NCBI RefSeq assembly: GCF_030272615.1 | Contig: NC_081412.1 | Location: forward strand, 688,206,083-688,270,082 | Direction: 5' to 3' | From: Cryptomeria japonica | Lineage: Eukaryota > Streptophyta > Pinopsida > Cupressales > Cupressaceae | Length of the DNA stretch: 64,000 bases | Shown: piece by piece, positions 1 through 11,429 of the stretch | Layout: the number at the start of each line of letters is the position of its first letter | Position numbering within the stretch: position 1 is the stretch's first letter | Translations under genes and position numbers: made by a program | Notes under the pieces: generated by a model | The model's input: only the letters and a program-made list of their open reading frames with translations | What the model was told of the DNA's origin: nothing | Database searches by the model: none

Positions 1-1
1 G

Positions 2-718
2 AGGGAGTATCATTTCTATGTTAGTGATAATCGATTACACTCTTCAGAGTTTGTTCAACATTGCTTCGAGGTATTTTATGATAATCTTAAGGAAAGAGAA
101 ATTGACGTGAAACAACATATGATATGGTCAAATAACTGCACTAGACAATTCAAAAATGCAAGAATGTTTTATTGGCTATGCAAAGTTCACAAGATAACCA
201 ATGTCCAACATTTATGGAGTTTTTTTGAAGCGGGACATGGTAAGGGGGAACACGATGGAGCTGGTGCCTGTATAAAAAGAGCTCTTGCTAGAGAACAATT
301 GAAATTCAAGGATGCAGTGAAATTCAAAGATGCTCGTGTAGTTGTAGATTGGTGCAATTCAAAGTTGTCAAAAGGATCAACTGAAAACAGAGCAATTCGA
401 CGTTTCTTCTGGTTGATAGAGGAAGATAGTATTCCTATTCGACATGATTGTAATGCCATCATTGGATCAGCTAAATGGCATTCGTTTAAGAGTTCTAATT
501 CAAACACATGGACTATATTCACAAGGCAACTTGCTTGCTTTTGCCAGTTTTGTGTTTCCGGAGATTGGGAATTTTGTGAGAATAAAGAATGGGTTGAAGA
601 ATGGCAACAAAGATCATTGACATCCATAGATGCAAATGATCTACATGAAAGAACTGATGAAGATATGGATCAAATGTTTGCATCAAATGGGCACAATACA
701 CATAAAGTATGCACATAA
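2..718 (+). CDS. Transposase-like protein, 3' part of the gene (5' end outside the window)
   Basis: The frame is open from the window edge to a TAA at 716-718, so the 5' end is outside the window. The first in-frame GTG at 107 is not a convincing start. Two blocks stand out: a W-S-N-N-C...QFKNAR block (about 123-160) and, about 35 residues on, a W.FF..GHGKG.HDGAGA.IKR block (about 214-282). This spacing resembles RNase H-fold (DDE-type) transposases encoded by eukaryotic DNA transposons, where the first block usually reads S-D-G. Here the expected Asp is Asn, so the copy may be inactive. Cys, His and Trp residues recur in the C-terminal half. The gene converges on the spliced gene that ends at 1067, which suggests a two-gene transposon. 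The superfamily is not assigned. Confidence 0.5.
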   Translation, partial: REYHFYVSDNRLHSSEFVQHCFEVFYDNLKEREIDVKQHMIWSNNCTRQFKNARMFYWLCKVHKITNVQHLWSFFEAGHGKGEHDGAGACIKRALAREQLKFKDAVKFKDARVVVDWCNSKLSKGSTENRAIRRFFWLIEEDSIPIRHDCNAIIGSAKWHSFKSSNSNTWTIFTRQLACFCQFCVSGDWEFCENKEWVEEWQQRSLTSIDANDLHERTDEDMDQMFASNGHNTHKVCT

Positions 719-1070
719 TATATATGATCTAATCCTATTATGAAAATATCCATATATATAAAGTATGTGTGCACATGTAAACAAATATGTAAAGCCCATA
801 ATATAGTACATATCAGAGCCAAATAAACAGTAAAATTTCAAGTCCACATAATCCAGATAATATCTAATCCATATATATATCTAGATGGTAACATGATGTT
901 CACTCCACATAATATCTAATGTGCACAAAATATATAAAGTATGCACAAAATATATATGATCTAATCCTATTATGCAACTATCCATATATATAAAGTATGT
1001 GCACGTGTAAACACATGTGTAAAGTCCATTAAAAAGTACATATCAAAGCCAAATAAATAGTAACATCTAA
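704..1070. repeat. Direct duplication of about 135 bp between the two convergent genes
   Basis: The block starting near 704 (GTATGCACATAATATATATG...) recurs near 936 with about 85-90% identity by eye, up to the sequence AGCCAAATAAA(C/T)AGTAA. The first copy covers the end of the transposase-like ORF and its 3' flank. The second ends at the stop codon of the - strand gene. The 100 bp between them are AT-rich and noncoding. The duplication may supply both genes with similar 3' processing signals. Confidence 0.75.
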
Positions 1071-3095
1071 GTGCTATCATCAATAACATCCCGTGGTCTC
1101 TTGTCCCCGAGACGTGGTCCAGATCCACCTGTCTCATGCTGTACAAGAAAAAAATAATATTAAAATATTACTTGAAATTAACTATTAAAAGAATCATTTA
1201 TCAAATATAGTAGAATTCATAAATTAAGTTACAAACTTACCATATGCTCATCAGATCCTCTAGCAGTATCTCTTTTGTCCCCGGGACATGGTCCAGATCC
1301 ACCCATCTCATGCTGTACAATAAAAAAATAATATTAAAATATTACTTGAAATTAACTATTAAAAGAATCATTTATCAAATATAGTAGAATTCATAAATTA
1401 AGTTACAAACTTACCATATGCTCATTAGATCCTCTAGCAGTATCTTGTGCAGTATCAACACCAAATGTAGTGCTAGCTAACTCTTGTACAAGGTCAAATT
1501 CAAAGTGTCCAATTAAATCTTAAATTAAGAGTCAAAATAAGATCAAATTAAGTATTACATATTAATACCTCAAAGGATGTCGATGTGCGTTCAAATTGGC
1601 TCTGATCAAAATTATGAGGATAACCTATCCTAATGGTAGTGTCCACCTGCATACATGCATTTAATGAAATCATATTTAGTGAACATATATATGTGTACTA
1701 AATAATTTCAAGTTAAGTTACAATGTTGTAAGAGTTCATATTTAATTTAAGAATGATAAGATACATACCATAGATGGTGTCACAGTAGTCAGACCCTCTT
1801 CTCGATGTGATGTAGAGGGTCCCTCATGACCTAAATCCTGGAGAAAGAAGCATTCAATGGATCAACATGAAAATTTATATAGTATACGATGATAACATAT
1901 TAACTTAAAAATATAGTACAATGTCTAGACCATAAGGTGTGTCGAGTTGTGTTCTAGTAGATGCAATATTGACTCTAATATTAGGTGTAGTCCTTATCTA
2001 CATAAACAAAATTTATATAATGAAGTATTAGATTGTATAAAAAAAAAAGACGCACTTAGTTTATACCTATATTTAATGAATGAAGTATAAAAAGATTGAC
2101 ATGTACATGTATATATATCTATACCTGGTCAAGATGAACATCCGAGCAAAGAAAATCCATATAAGATGTCATCATACTATCATCTGCTGCATCATGCTCA
2201 GCTGGAACTGAAGTAGATCCTGCAGTAGTAGTAGGACCTACACACGTCTCATGACAACTCAAACACATATGTGGCATCCATCGAGGAGCAGATGCCATGT
2301 GAGCAGCTTGCTCACTTAGGTTACCTGTGAGGGAAGTCAAAGCATCTAACATCGAAATGAATGATGTATTTTGGACATTTGTAGGAATCGATGGAGCAAC
2401 AAGTGGAACTATGGGTGGATCCGGTAGCGGATTATTACTCCATGCCCCTAATCTATGCTGTGGCATTCCATGACCAACACCCTGGAATGACTTAATGTCA
2501 AAATAATTTGGTTTTTGGTTCATTCCAAACTCACAGTATAATTTCTTCAAAAAATAAAAAGGGACCTCATAATTACGATGTGGTGGACAATCAAAAACCA
2601 TCCACCATCTATCCCAAAAGTATCTAGCCATTTCTAGATGCACACACCACCTAATTGAAATTCTTTTCTGGTTAGGTTGCATTGGTTCTCTTGTTTTTGG
2701 GTTGGTAAAATATGGACATAAATGAGCTTTGGTTATTTTCAAACCAGTGATTTGCCTATAAGTTAAACCATCGGCATAAAAATCATGCAACTCTTGTCGT
2801 CGTCTATGAAATTGATCTAATTGAGAATCAACAGATCTAATTGACTTGACAACAGTTTGCATTGATTTTGCAAACTCTACAAGAAGGGGTGGTGTGATTT
2901 GCTCATTTTGGGTAGCAGCAATGTTTTGTTCAATCACTTGTAGGTTTTCATTAATTCATTCTCTTCATCCAATCTAGGGGATGGAGGTGGAGGTGGAGGT
3001 GGAGGTGGTGGTGGTGGTGGAGGTGGAGGAGGAGGAGGAGGGGGTTGTGGTGGGGGATTTTCACCTAATAGTTCATCTATGTCAAAGACATCCAT
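1067..3095 (-). CDS. Seven-exon gene of unknown function with a proline-rich N terminus
   Basis: I reconstructed exons from GT...AG borders on the - strand: 3095-2125, 1997-1920, 1837-1769, 1646-1569, 1480-1415, 1312-1241 and 1138-1067 (TAG). Every internal exon is a multiple of three and every intron is phase 0; donors include GTAAGT and GTATGT. The ATG at 3095 opens MDVFDIDELLGENPPP followed by a run of more than 20 prolines. A one-base frameshift at about 2940-2960 separates this from the 272-residue remainder of exon 1. That part is rich in aromatic and basic residues (RWCVHLEMARYFWDRWW) and ends in a Thr/Ser-rich region with CLSCHETC. Exons 5-7 share a motif because of a duplication. I do not recognise the family. 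It may be the accessory gene of the transposon whose transposase lies at 2-718. The frameshift may make this copy a pseudogene. Confidence 0.6.
1097..1445 (-). repeat. 174-bp tandem duplication of an exon plus intron
   Basis: Two nearly identical copies lie at about 1097-1271 and 1271-1445, offset by 174 bp. Each contains an acceptor (TTGTACAG on the - strand), coding sequence such as CATGAG..GGTGGATCTGGACCA, and the donor ATG|GTAAGTTTG with about 100 bp of intron. Both splice borders and the phase are preserved, so the copies can be spliced in frame. The high identity suggests a recent event. Confidence 0.8.
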
Positions 3096-4539
3096 GATAA
3101 CAAAGAGCTCCTACATATATAAAGATATACATGAATTATATACAACTCTATGTCAAAGAAGAATCTATTTTACTAAATTTAAAAAAAAAAACATTTATAA
3201 ATAGTAACATTTCTATGTTGTTGAATGAGATACACATGAAATATATAATATAATATTGAACTTAAAAAAATATATGTGTACATACTATTGAATCTTTAAA
3301 TATAAAATTTGCGCACAAAACTTAATAAAAACTTTCAATGAAACATCATAAATCTATTATATATTCAATTTAATAAATTCATTTCTTGTAAAATGCATCA
3401 ACTATTAAAATCAATATAAAATATTTCATACATAAGATCAATAAAGAAGTGAGAAATAAGATGATCCTCCTTCTAGTGTAAGAATATATAAGGATTGATG
3501 ATAAGTGCTTAAAATAAGATATTGAAATGTAAGATCATTACGCTCTATAAACCAAGATATGATCATAAGATCATCATGTGAGGCACAATCATATGATATT
3601 AAGATGCAAAAATGCGTGATCAAATAGTGATAATCTATTATATTCTCTATAATAATAGGCCAATGTATGAACATAAGATAATACTTTAAGAAGATAGATT
3701 AACCAATATACAAACATAAGATAATGCTTTAATAAGATTAAAAAAACACTATATGAACATACATGTGAAGCAAATAGTCTTGAAGATCATAAGCTAGAAC
3801 AAAGATTAAAGTATAAGACATCAATCATTATGAGAAATTAGTAGTTACTAATAAAGATTAGATTTAATGTAAAAATAGGAGATAAAACACATGAAGTAAT
3901 AGAATATGAAGTAAACATAAAATATTAAATCATGTGATATCTAGTGGTTTCTCTTTTATGTTATGCGTCACCTCAATGTGTACATTCACTTTGTTGGTGC
4001 ATCATTATTTTCTTGCATTTACCTAACTATTGTATTGCATATTTGCACCTAGAGGATAGGATAAGATTACTTGGGTAGATATCTACCTAGGTAGGCATCA
4101 CATGTTCAACTCATACTCCCTACTTTGGTAGAGATGTGGATATATGTTACTCATCTTCTCAATTTTTTTGTAACAGTTCTTTGTAAATAGGATTTTATAT
4201 ATTAGAATTTTCCTAAAACATGTCTCAAAATGATTAAAAGATTTGAATCAAGGTCAAAAACTAGGAATGTGAGATACATGATATGGATGATGACAAGGAT
4301 GATTGAGAATAAAGAGAATTTGAATGGATTGTGGTATGCTCCAAGTGTAGGGTACTTTAAAAAAATTTTATACATGATGCCAAGGTACTTGTCCAAGGTG
4401 TCATAAGAATGGTTTTCACCCATGAATAAAAAAATTATGTTTACTTTTCTCTCTTTTTTAATTTTTATGCAAAACCAAATCCTTTAGGTGTGGATATGTT
4501 AAATGATACATAAGATATTTATAAGTTTTTAAAAATCTA
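3096..4539. other. Noncoding AT-rich 5' flank of the spliced gene
   Basis: No supported gene. The sequence upstream of the ATG at 3095 (reading the - strand) includes ATATATGTAG just before GAGCTC, an acceptor-like signal that could end a 5'-UTR intron. The rest is AT-rich with short ORFs of low complexity. Any promoter of the 3095-1067 gene should lie here, but no TATA box could be assigned with confidence. Confidence 0.5.
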
Positions 4540-5410
4540 ATAATAGGACCAACTATGGACCTATTATGCAATGTCATGGCATAATAGGACCTATTATGCC
4601 ATCATGGCATAATAGGTCCATAATTGGTCCTATCATACTAACTAAACATGTTGAATTAGCATAGTTTCAGTGTTGGAGATGAATTAGATGATGAAGTTGG
4701 CAATTTTTGAGAAAATCATGTCATGTTTTGGCTTAGTAGGTCCTATTATGGCATAATAGGTGGACTATTATGCAATGTCATGGCATAATAGGTACATAAT
4801 TGGTCCTATCATACTAAGTAAACATGTTGAATTAGCATAGTTTCAGTGTTGGAGATGAATTAGATGATGAAGTTGGCAATTTTTGAGAAAATCATGTCAT
4901 GTTGTGGCTTAATAGGTCCTATTATGGACCTGTTATGCCATGATGGCATAATAGGTGGACTATTATGCAATGTCATGGCATAATAGGACCTATTATGCAA
5001 TGTCATGGCATAATAGGACCTATTATGTAATGTCATGGCATAATAGGACCTATTATGCCATGATGGCATAATAGGTCCTAGTGTTGGAGATGAATTAGAT
5101 GATGAAGTTGGCAATTTTTGAGAAAATCATGTCATGTTGTGGCTTAATAGGTCCTATTATGGACCTGTTATGCCATGATGGCATAATAGTCCACCTATTA
5201 TGCCATCATGGCATAATAGGCTATTATGCCATGATGGCATAATAGGTCCTATTATGCCATATAATAGGACCAACTATGAACCCATTATGCAATGTCATGG
5301 CATAATAGGACATATTATGTTATCATGTCATAATGTGTCCATAATTGATCCTTTTATACCATCACATGACATAATAGGACCATAATAGGACCATAATAGG
5401 ACCTTTATGC
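4540..5410. repeat. Palindrome-rich tandem repeat block (GGCATAATAGGACC)
   Basis: The block is built from GGCATAATAGG(A/T)CC and its own reverse complement, so it can fold into many alternative hairpins. Around 4960-5050 a 30-bp unit (CTATTATGCAATGTCATGGC...) repeats in tandem. A larger unit containing GTTGGAGATGAATTAGATG and GGCAATTTTTGAGAAAATC occurs at about 4670, 4850 and 5083. Short ORFs on both strands are by-products of the repeat and are not called as genes. Confidence 0.85.
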
Positions 5411-6523
5411 CATGACATGGTATAAACCTAAGCCTAAACTTTGATATCTAAAATTTGAAGAGTAATGTTAATTACTTTTAAGGTTATACCAATTTAGTGG
5501 TAACTTTTGTATTGCCTAATGAGGATTAAGAACAATTTAGGTACATATGTTCAGTTTGATTTCAATTTACTTTTCGAACGTTTTTGTTTTTGTTTCCATT
5601 TCATTTTTCATTTTTTTGTTTGTGTCAATTTCGTTTTGTTAATTATCTAGGTTTGGTTTTGATTTCTAAATTTGTTGATTAGGGTTTAGGGTTAACTGTT
5701 CAAAAATATTTTAGATCAAAATCAAGAATTTACAAATATAAAAAATAATTTATTTATAGGATACTATAAAAAAAAACTAAAATAATACAAAAAAAACTAA
5801 ATAATACACAAAAAACAAGAAAAATATACAAGAAAATTATGAAATGTGAAAATAGATGACTGAATGTGTACCTAGGATAGTGGTGGAGGCTTGAAATGGA
5901 AACCATGGCACGGGGGCCCGTTTTTGATCTCCTCTTGTCAATTCACTGTCACGGTGAAAATGAAAAATTTGCCCAAAAAAACAGTAAATATAGAATTTAA
6001 AAACGGGGGCCCGTTTTATTTAGCTTCGACCCCCCGTCACCTTTCGGCTCAGGAGGCCAAACCATTAACGGGCCCCCATTTTTTTAGAATGGGCCCCCAT
6101 TTTTTGAAAACGGGAGCCTGTTTTGCGAAGCACGTTTTCCAATGCGCAGACTTCTGCGAATTTGTGACTCATTAGCTTGCACATACCCATAGGTAAGAAT
6201 CAAGTCCTCTAGATAAAAAGCCACATGATAAGGAAGTTGATAATGCTATTTAGAGAATGAAGTGCAAATTGAATCATCTCGATGCTAGAAATTTGCCAAG
6301 CCAATTAAAAATAGACACAAAATTCATACATAGTTGTGAAGGAATAAATGATTTATTAAGTTCAAGTTAAAATAATTGTTGAATCCAATATATTAAGATT
6401 GACAAAATATTTGATCAAAATAACATAATTTATTAATAATGCAAACAAGTATATTTTATGCTTGTTTAACTAATAAAAAATAATATAAAAAGAAAATCCA
6501 ACTGCAACCATACTAGTCACAGA
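5411..6523. other. Intergenic; low complexity plus a GGGCCC cluster at 5910-6125
   Basis: T-rich low-complexity sequence (5560-5700) is followed by an A-rich stretch. At about 5910-6125 four short segments containing GGGGGCCCGTTTT, or its complement AACGGGCCCCCATTTT, stand out by GC content from the AT-rich surroundings. A 94-residue ORF covers them (5891-6175), but it has no recognisable domain and its composition follows the repeats. No gene is called. Confidence 0.5.
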
Positions 6524-6528
6524 GATAG

Positions 6529-7009
6529 TGTTTACAAGAGACACTGCACAAATGGTGAGATGTTGTCATTGATGACAACTCATGTCATAAATCCCATCCA
6601 CATTTCATGATTTGTTCATATCAGAAGTGTGATTGAGTTTTCGAGAGGTCCGATAAGATAGAACAAGACATTCAATAGAGTGTACAATGTTTTGATTCGT
6701 GTTTCATTTATATTGAATATATTGTGTTGTGGATCTCTAGGAAGCATTATGGATGTGTTATCCACCTTATTCTAAGTTTGTGGCCTCCAATGATAATTCT
6801 TGAGTGATTTGTAAGGTTCGGTGTACATGTTTTTGGTAAGAATAATGTTCATCAGTTGTATCGTGTAGATAATCATTGTGCGGATTATGTGGATCAGTCT
6901 TGGTGATTCTTTTTATGTTTGAAGATGGTAATATGACATATGGGAAGCATGTGGACAATTATCTTTGTTCTGCATATGCATTTGAGTTCGGATTGAGCTG
7001 ACTTGGTAT
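6529..7009 (+). repeat. 5' LTR of the outer element, first piece
   Basis: Aligns with the first about 480 bp of the 3' LTR (18461-18940), for example TGTCATTGATG and GTGTAGATAATCATTGTG. It stops at GGTAT, the target duplication of the inner copia element, and resumes at 17234. Confidence 0.9.
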
Positions 7010-7906
7010 TGTTGGGAAAATGGTGTCTCAACCTTGCATTTACATAAGGTTACTATTTACAATAAGTTTTCATTTTGGCACGAAATGGTATAAAATTCTC
7101 CTTGAAGCTTTTGGTTGGCTAGATAAGCATTCAGGTAGAGTAACGTTGCAAGATCACAACTAGTTTTGAAGGTATTAAATTTTCTATTTTGTAGGGGTCC
7201 AATGAAAGGTTTAAATTTGATTTTGAGGAATTTAGAGGCCCTAAAATGCCCTAAAAAGTGGGTACAAATGGTGTAGCAGTTTATGAGGCAATAGAGCACT
7301 TCATGATCTTTCTAGTGCTTCAAACGGTTTGTCAATCGGACACACGGTTCATAAGTTATGGCCTCTAGAAGTTTGTACTCCTGAAACAGGAAATATTAAA
7401 TACTTCAAACACATAAATGAGTTGTAAAAGGGAGGGACACATGTTGATGTGTGTTTTAATACATGATAGGGCATCTAGAAGGGAGATAAAGTTGGCTACA
7501 CCTTACTGGGTGGTTTTAGCCCATGGTTTTGTAATAATGTTTGACAGTTTCTTGTATTATATCTCCTTTAATTATATGAGGTGTGTGAGATAGAGGTTGT
7601 GTGTAAGAGTCTTATGCCTATTGAGTTACCTTTGAATCTCTTCTTAGTGGTACTCCTACAAAGGGCTTGCTTTGCAAGTATATTGTAATATTTTTTTATT
7701 GTTGAATAAACATATTGGGTGGCTTTTGGAGTGTGGAGTTTTTCCCTCGAAAGGGTGTTCCCCATGTATATCACTATTTAATGGTTTGAATGTTATTATA
7801 TGTATTTCTATTTTCTGTAACTATTGTGACGATCTGTAAAAGTTTTTGCATTACCCCCATTTCAAGGTCAGTGTAGGGAATTGTTCCACTACTTAACTTC
7901 CTTTCA
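7010..7906 (+). repeat. 5' LTR of the copia element
   Basis: 897 bp, beginning TGTTGGG and ending CTTCCTTTCA. It matches 16336-17228 across its length with scattered substitutions. Short ORFs within it are not genes. Confidence 0.9.
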
Positions 7907-7908
7907 AG

Positions 7909-7920
7909 TGATATCAGAGC
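7909..7920 (+). other. Primer-binding site of the copia element
   Basis: TGATATCAGAGC starts two bases after the 5' LTR. It differs by one base from TGGTATCAGAGC, the usual plant copia primer site complementary to initiator methionine tRNA. Confidence 0.85.
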
Positions 7921-8872
7921 TTGATTACCTTTGCTTTAAATTGTGGGTTGGGTTTTTTGAACTAATCTAGATTTGAGTGGGAGCTTGTGTAGAATACACT
8001 TTTTGATCTTGTTGCAGGGATTTTCAAATGGAAAGTTCATTAGGGAAAATAGAGGTGGAGAAATTTAATGGAACAAATTTTGAGATGTGGAAGTTGAAGA
8101 TGAAAGATCTACTTGTAGACGTATAAATCTGACCACTTTCATAAGTGAATATTTAATATTAATTTTTAACCTCATTCCTCTATTTAATTAAAATCTATTT
8201 AATTAAATTCGTCATATTCATCTATTTGATTAAATGAATTACTCAATTTATTTAATTAAGTTCACCTAAGCCTTTCTAACCTCTAATTAAATAAATCACT
8301 TTATTTAATTAATTTCCCTTTCTCCCTTTTTAATTAAATTGTTCATTGCAAATAAATAAATCTAATTTATTTATTTAAATCCCCCACTTGTATTTAGGCA
8401 AGTTGCATCTATTTGATTGAAATAAAGTAATTTATTTCAATGAAAATTCCCCTCCATCCACTTGCAAAATCCTACATCTCCCACTTGCTTCCCTCAAACC
8501 CTTCTAGATTCTTCTAATCACTTCTAATTTAGCCTAATCCATCTCCTAAATATTTTCACATCCCTAAGAAAAGGGAAGTCACTTCTCAAACCCTCAAAGT
8601 CTTCAATAACCATTAAAGGCTTTATGTCCTCAACAAGTTAACCCTCAAAGTCTTCCAAACCATTAAAGGCTCTTACATAACCATTAATGGTTAACTCAAC
8701 CTTCTTGCATGATTAGAGAGTTTCTCTCTAACTCAAACCCCATCTAACCCAAGGGTCTCATCAAGAATTCATGGCTTTAACCTTGGTTATCCCTTTAACC
8801 TTTGCACAAGAGTTTATCCTTTGGGTAAAAGCTTTATCCAATGGATAATCCCATGTGTGTGAAAAGTGGACT

Positions 8873-9882
8873 TGTATCTGTATCTGGAATACACAACACT
8901 TCAATTAAGTCATTAGATGCATGGTTAGTAAATCAATCAATAATGAATAATAAACCATCACAAAGTGACCTATTTCCTTCTAGTAAATGCGAGTTTAGAT
9001 TGCTCTCAGATTGCTAAGCTATCTAGTGACTAGACGACATCTAAACAAAGGATTTTAATCTATATGAGCATGAATTTGAGCTAAATGAATGCAAGATTTA
9101 AGATAGATATGCATGATTAATCTAACATGATTTAAGCAATATTAAGCTAGATGATTTAATAAGGATGCAATAACTAATATGTAATATCTCAATGCAAAAA
9201 ATCTCAATGAACCTAGAACAAAAACAACATAATAACAATATATTCTCTAGGATCCTTGAATGAGAGATGAGAGCCTAAATTTATAGAAAATTCAGAAAGA
9301 AACCAATGGCTGAGATCAAATTTTGATGAGTGGTCAATATTTTCCAAGAGGAAGCACAATTCAGGTGAATTGATGTGATTGGTTGCTTTTCTTATTTTTA
9401 AAGGAAATTGAACTAAAATTAAGATAAAATAAAAAAAAACTAATTTATTCTCTATTTTATTCAATTTTAATATTTAAATGTTTTAATTGCTTTCTCTGAG
9501 ATTATTTGTCAATTTTTAATTTGTTTTTCAAGATTATCTCCAATTGATTTCTTTTCTCAAATTTTAATTCTTTTTTTTAATTAATTCCTTTTTTGATGAT
9601 TTGATGGCAAATTGATCTATTTAATTAAATATGCTAGGATATTCAATAAAATAAATAAGATAATTGTTTGAAAATGATTTACTTGGAATGATCAATTAAT
9701 TAAATAAATATTTAATTAATATTGGTTGATTAATTTGCCATGTGACACTGATGATTTTAGAAATTAATTGTGTGCTCAAGATTAATTTTAATTGCCTTTG
9801 GTTAGGACCTTGGTGATGTTGTCAAGATTAGGGGCCCATGGTTTAGATGACCATTTTTAGGGTATTACATTTTCCCCTCTTT
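8873..9882 (-). repeat. Probable gypsy-type LTR (- orientation) with adjacent polypurine tract
   Basis: It ends at 9869 in GGTATTACA, comparable to GGTGTCTACA at the ends of the other gypsy LTRs in this window. The next 13 bases, read on the - strand, are a purine run (AAAGAGGGGAAAA), as expected just upstream of a 3' LTR. It contains CTCTCAGAT and TTTAATTAA-rich sequence as the other LTRs do. The left border at 8873 (TGTATCTG) is a guess. Confidence 0.5.
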
Positions 9883-11089
9883 AAATTAATGTGCAAGCAG
9901 TGTGTTGATTCAAGGACAATTGGATGTCTAGGAGATACTAGTTCTGAACTTGATTGATCACGAACCAGATGAAGAGCGAGGCATTCAACTTGTTTTGAAG
10001 TGATGAAACTGAACAAAGTTGATTAAAGCGGAAATGATCCTAAACTTGATTGAACTAGGATCGATGAAGAGAAAAGATACCAAACTTGAACTTGATTGAT
10101 CAAGAAGCAGATCTTACTGATCTAGAACTTGATTGAACTAGACATAGTGAGCGAAGATGAAATTGATCTTGAACTTGATGGATCAAGACACAATGAGAGA
10201 AGATAGACTATCCAACTTGATTCAATGCGATGAAACTAAACACCTTCTTAGATTGAGTGTGTGATCAAAGATATTCTTTAAACCCTTGATTGAGTTTAAA
10301 CGAATAATCAACTTGATGAAAAGCGATGAAACTGATTAACGTTAAGAGACTAATTTAGACAAAGATAATATCAGCTTGATATGAAGTGATGAAACTGATA
10401 TGCCCCTAGAGATTGACTTGATGAAGCTTATCTAGTCAACTTTTAACGAAGATTTGAAAGAGATTCTCGACTTTGAGGTCATGAGTATGCACCCTCGAGA
10501 GCGAAATCGAAAGATAGCGAGGGTTGCACAGTGATTTTATGCAAAATAAAATTTTGAGCGATGATAAGTTATTTGAGCACAAATATTAGTGTTGATGATT
10601 AAAATTAGAGTTGATTTGAGAATTAAATTGAGATTTAGCATTGATTAACAAGAAATTGAGCGCAAATTGAAGAAGAGAATGAGCAAGTGATGAAAGTGCT
10701 AAGTGGTCTTAAGTGTGCAAAATTGACTAGGAGGATGATCTCAGATTTTGATTTTGACCCCAAAAATGGAATCAACACCGTCGATTTAGTTTATGGTACA
10801 ATTTTCATGTCCATCGAAGCAAGTTGAAAAATTAGGGTTTTGGCTATATAAGGGGTCCATGTGTCATTTTCAAGTCATTTTCACCTCTCCAAGTTTGAAA
10901 TTTGAAAATCTCTCTGCGAAGAAAAATGGCCATTCCAATCCAGGAGCACCATTTTGAGTGCCAAAGATGACATAATCGACCGCAAAACTATGACCCGACG
11001 GTAAGTGATAGATCTTAAGCCTATTTGAGTTTTCAAATTTCAAATTTTGAATAATTTTTTTGCATTTTTGAGTCGTTTGAAGTCGTGTT

Positions 11090-11310
11090 CCATAGATTGT
11101 CGTATAGTGAGACATCGTTAATTCTCGTACGATAAATTGTCCCTTGTGTAGTTTATCGTATGGGCATGTAGGGTTTGTCATATGAAGTCAGCCCATGTCT
11201 CGTACGAACTTGTTCTTGAGTGCCCCTTTTGTCGTGCAATGTTTAATGTTGTTTCTTATGGGAATGTTTCGTACGATGTCTAATCTTGATTCGTACGAAA
11301 TTCTTCCCTT
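11090..11310. repeat. Array of TCGTACGA-like motifs
   Basis: About ten copies of TCGTACGA, TCGTATG or a close variant occur in about 220 bp at irregular spacing, three or four of them the exact palindrome. The block lies where the leader of the - oriented gypsy-like unit should be, which parallels the motif arrays of the two other gypsy elements. Confidence 0.6.
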
Positions 11311-11429
11311 TTGTGGAAACTCATATGAAAAACAACAAGCATGTTTTAGGGTCAAAATATAAATATTGGATTTTTCTTTTTGCATATTTGGATTCGCAAG
11401 CATGTTTAGCATCTTTTTGATGGTATGAT

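Noticed and set aside
187-627. 146-residue ORF on the - strand opposite the transposase-like ORF
   Set aside because: Antisense shadow of the frame that carries the conserved transposase-like blocks.
4540-5410. CRISPR-like array
   Set aside because: Units are palindromic, contiguous and lack unique spacers; the genome is a plant's.
5891-6175. 94-residue ORF across the GGGCCC cluster
   Set aside because: Composition follows the repeat motifs and there is no homology signal by eye.
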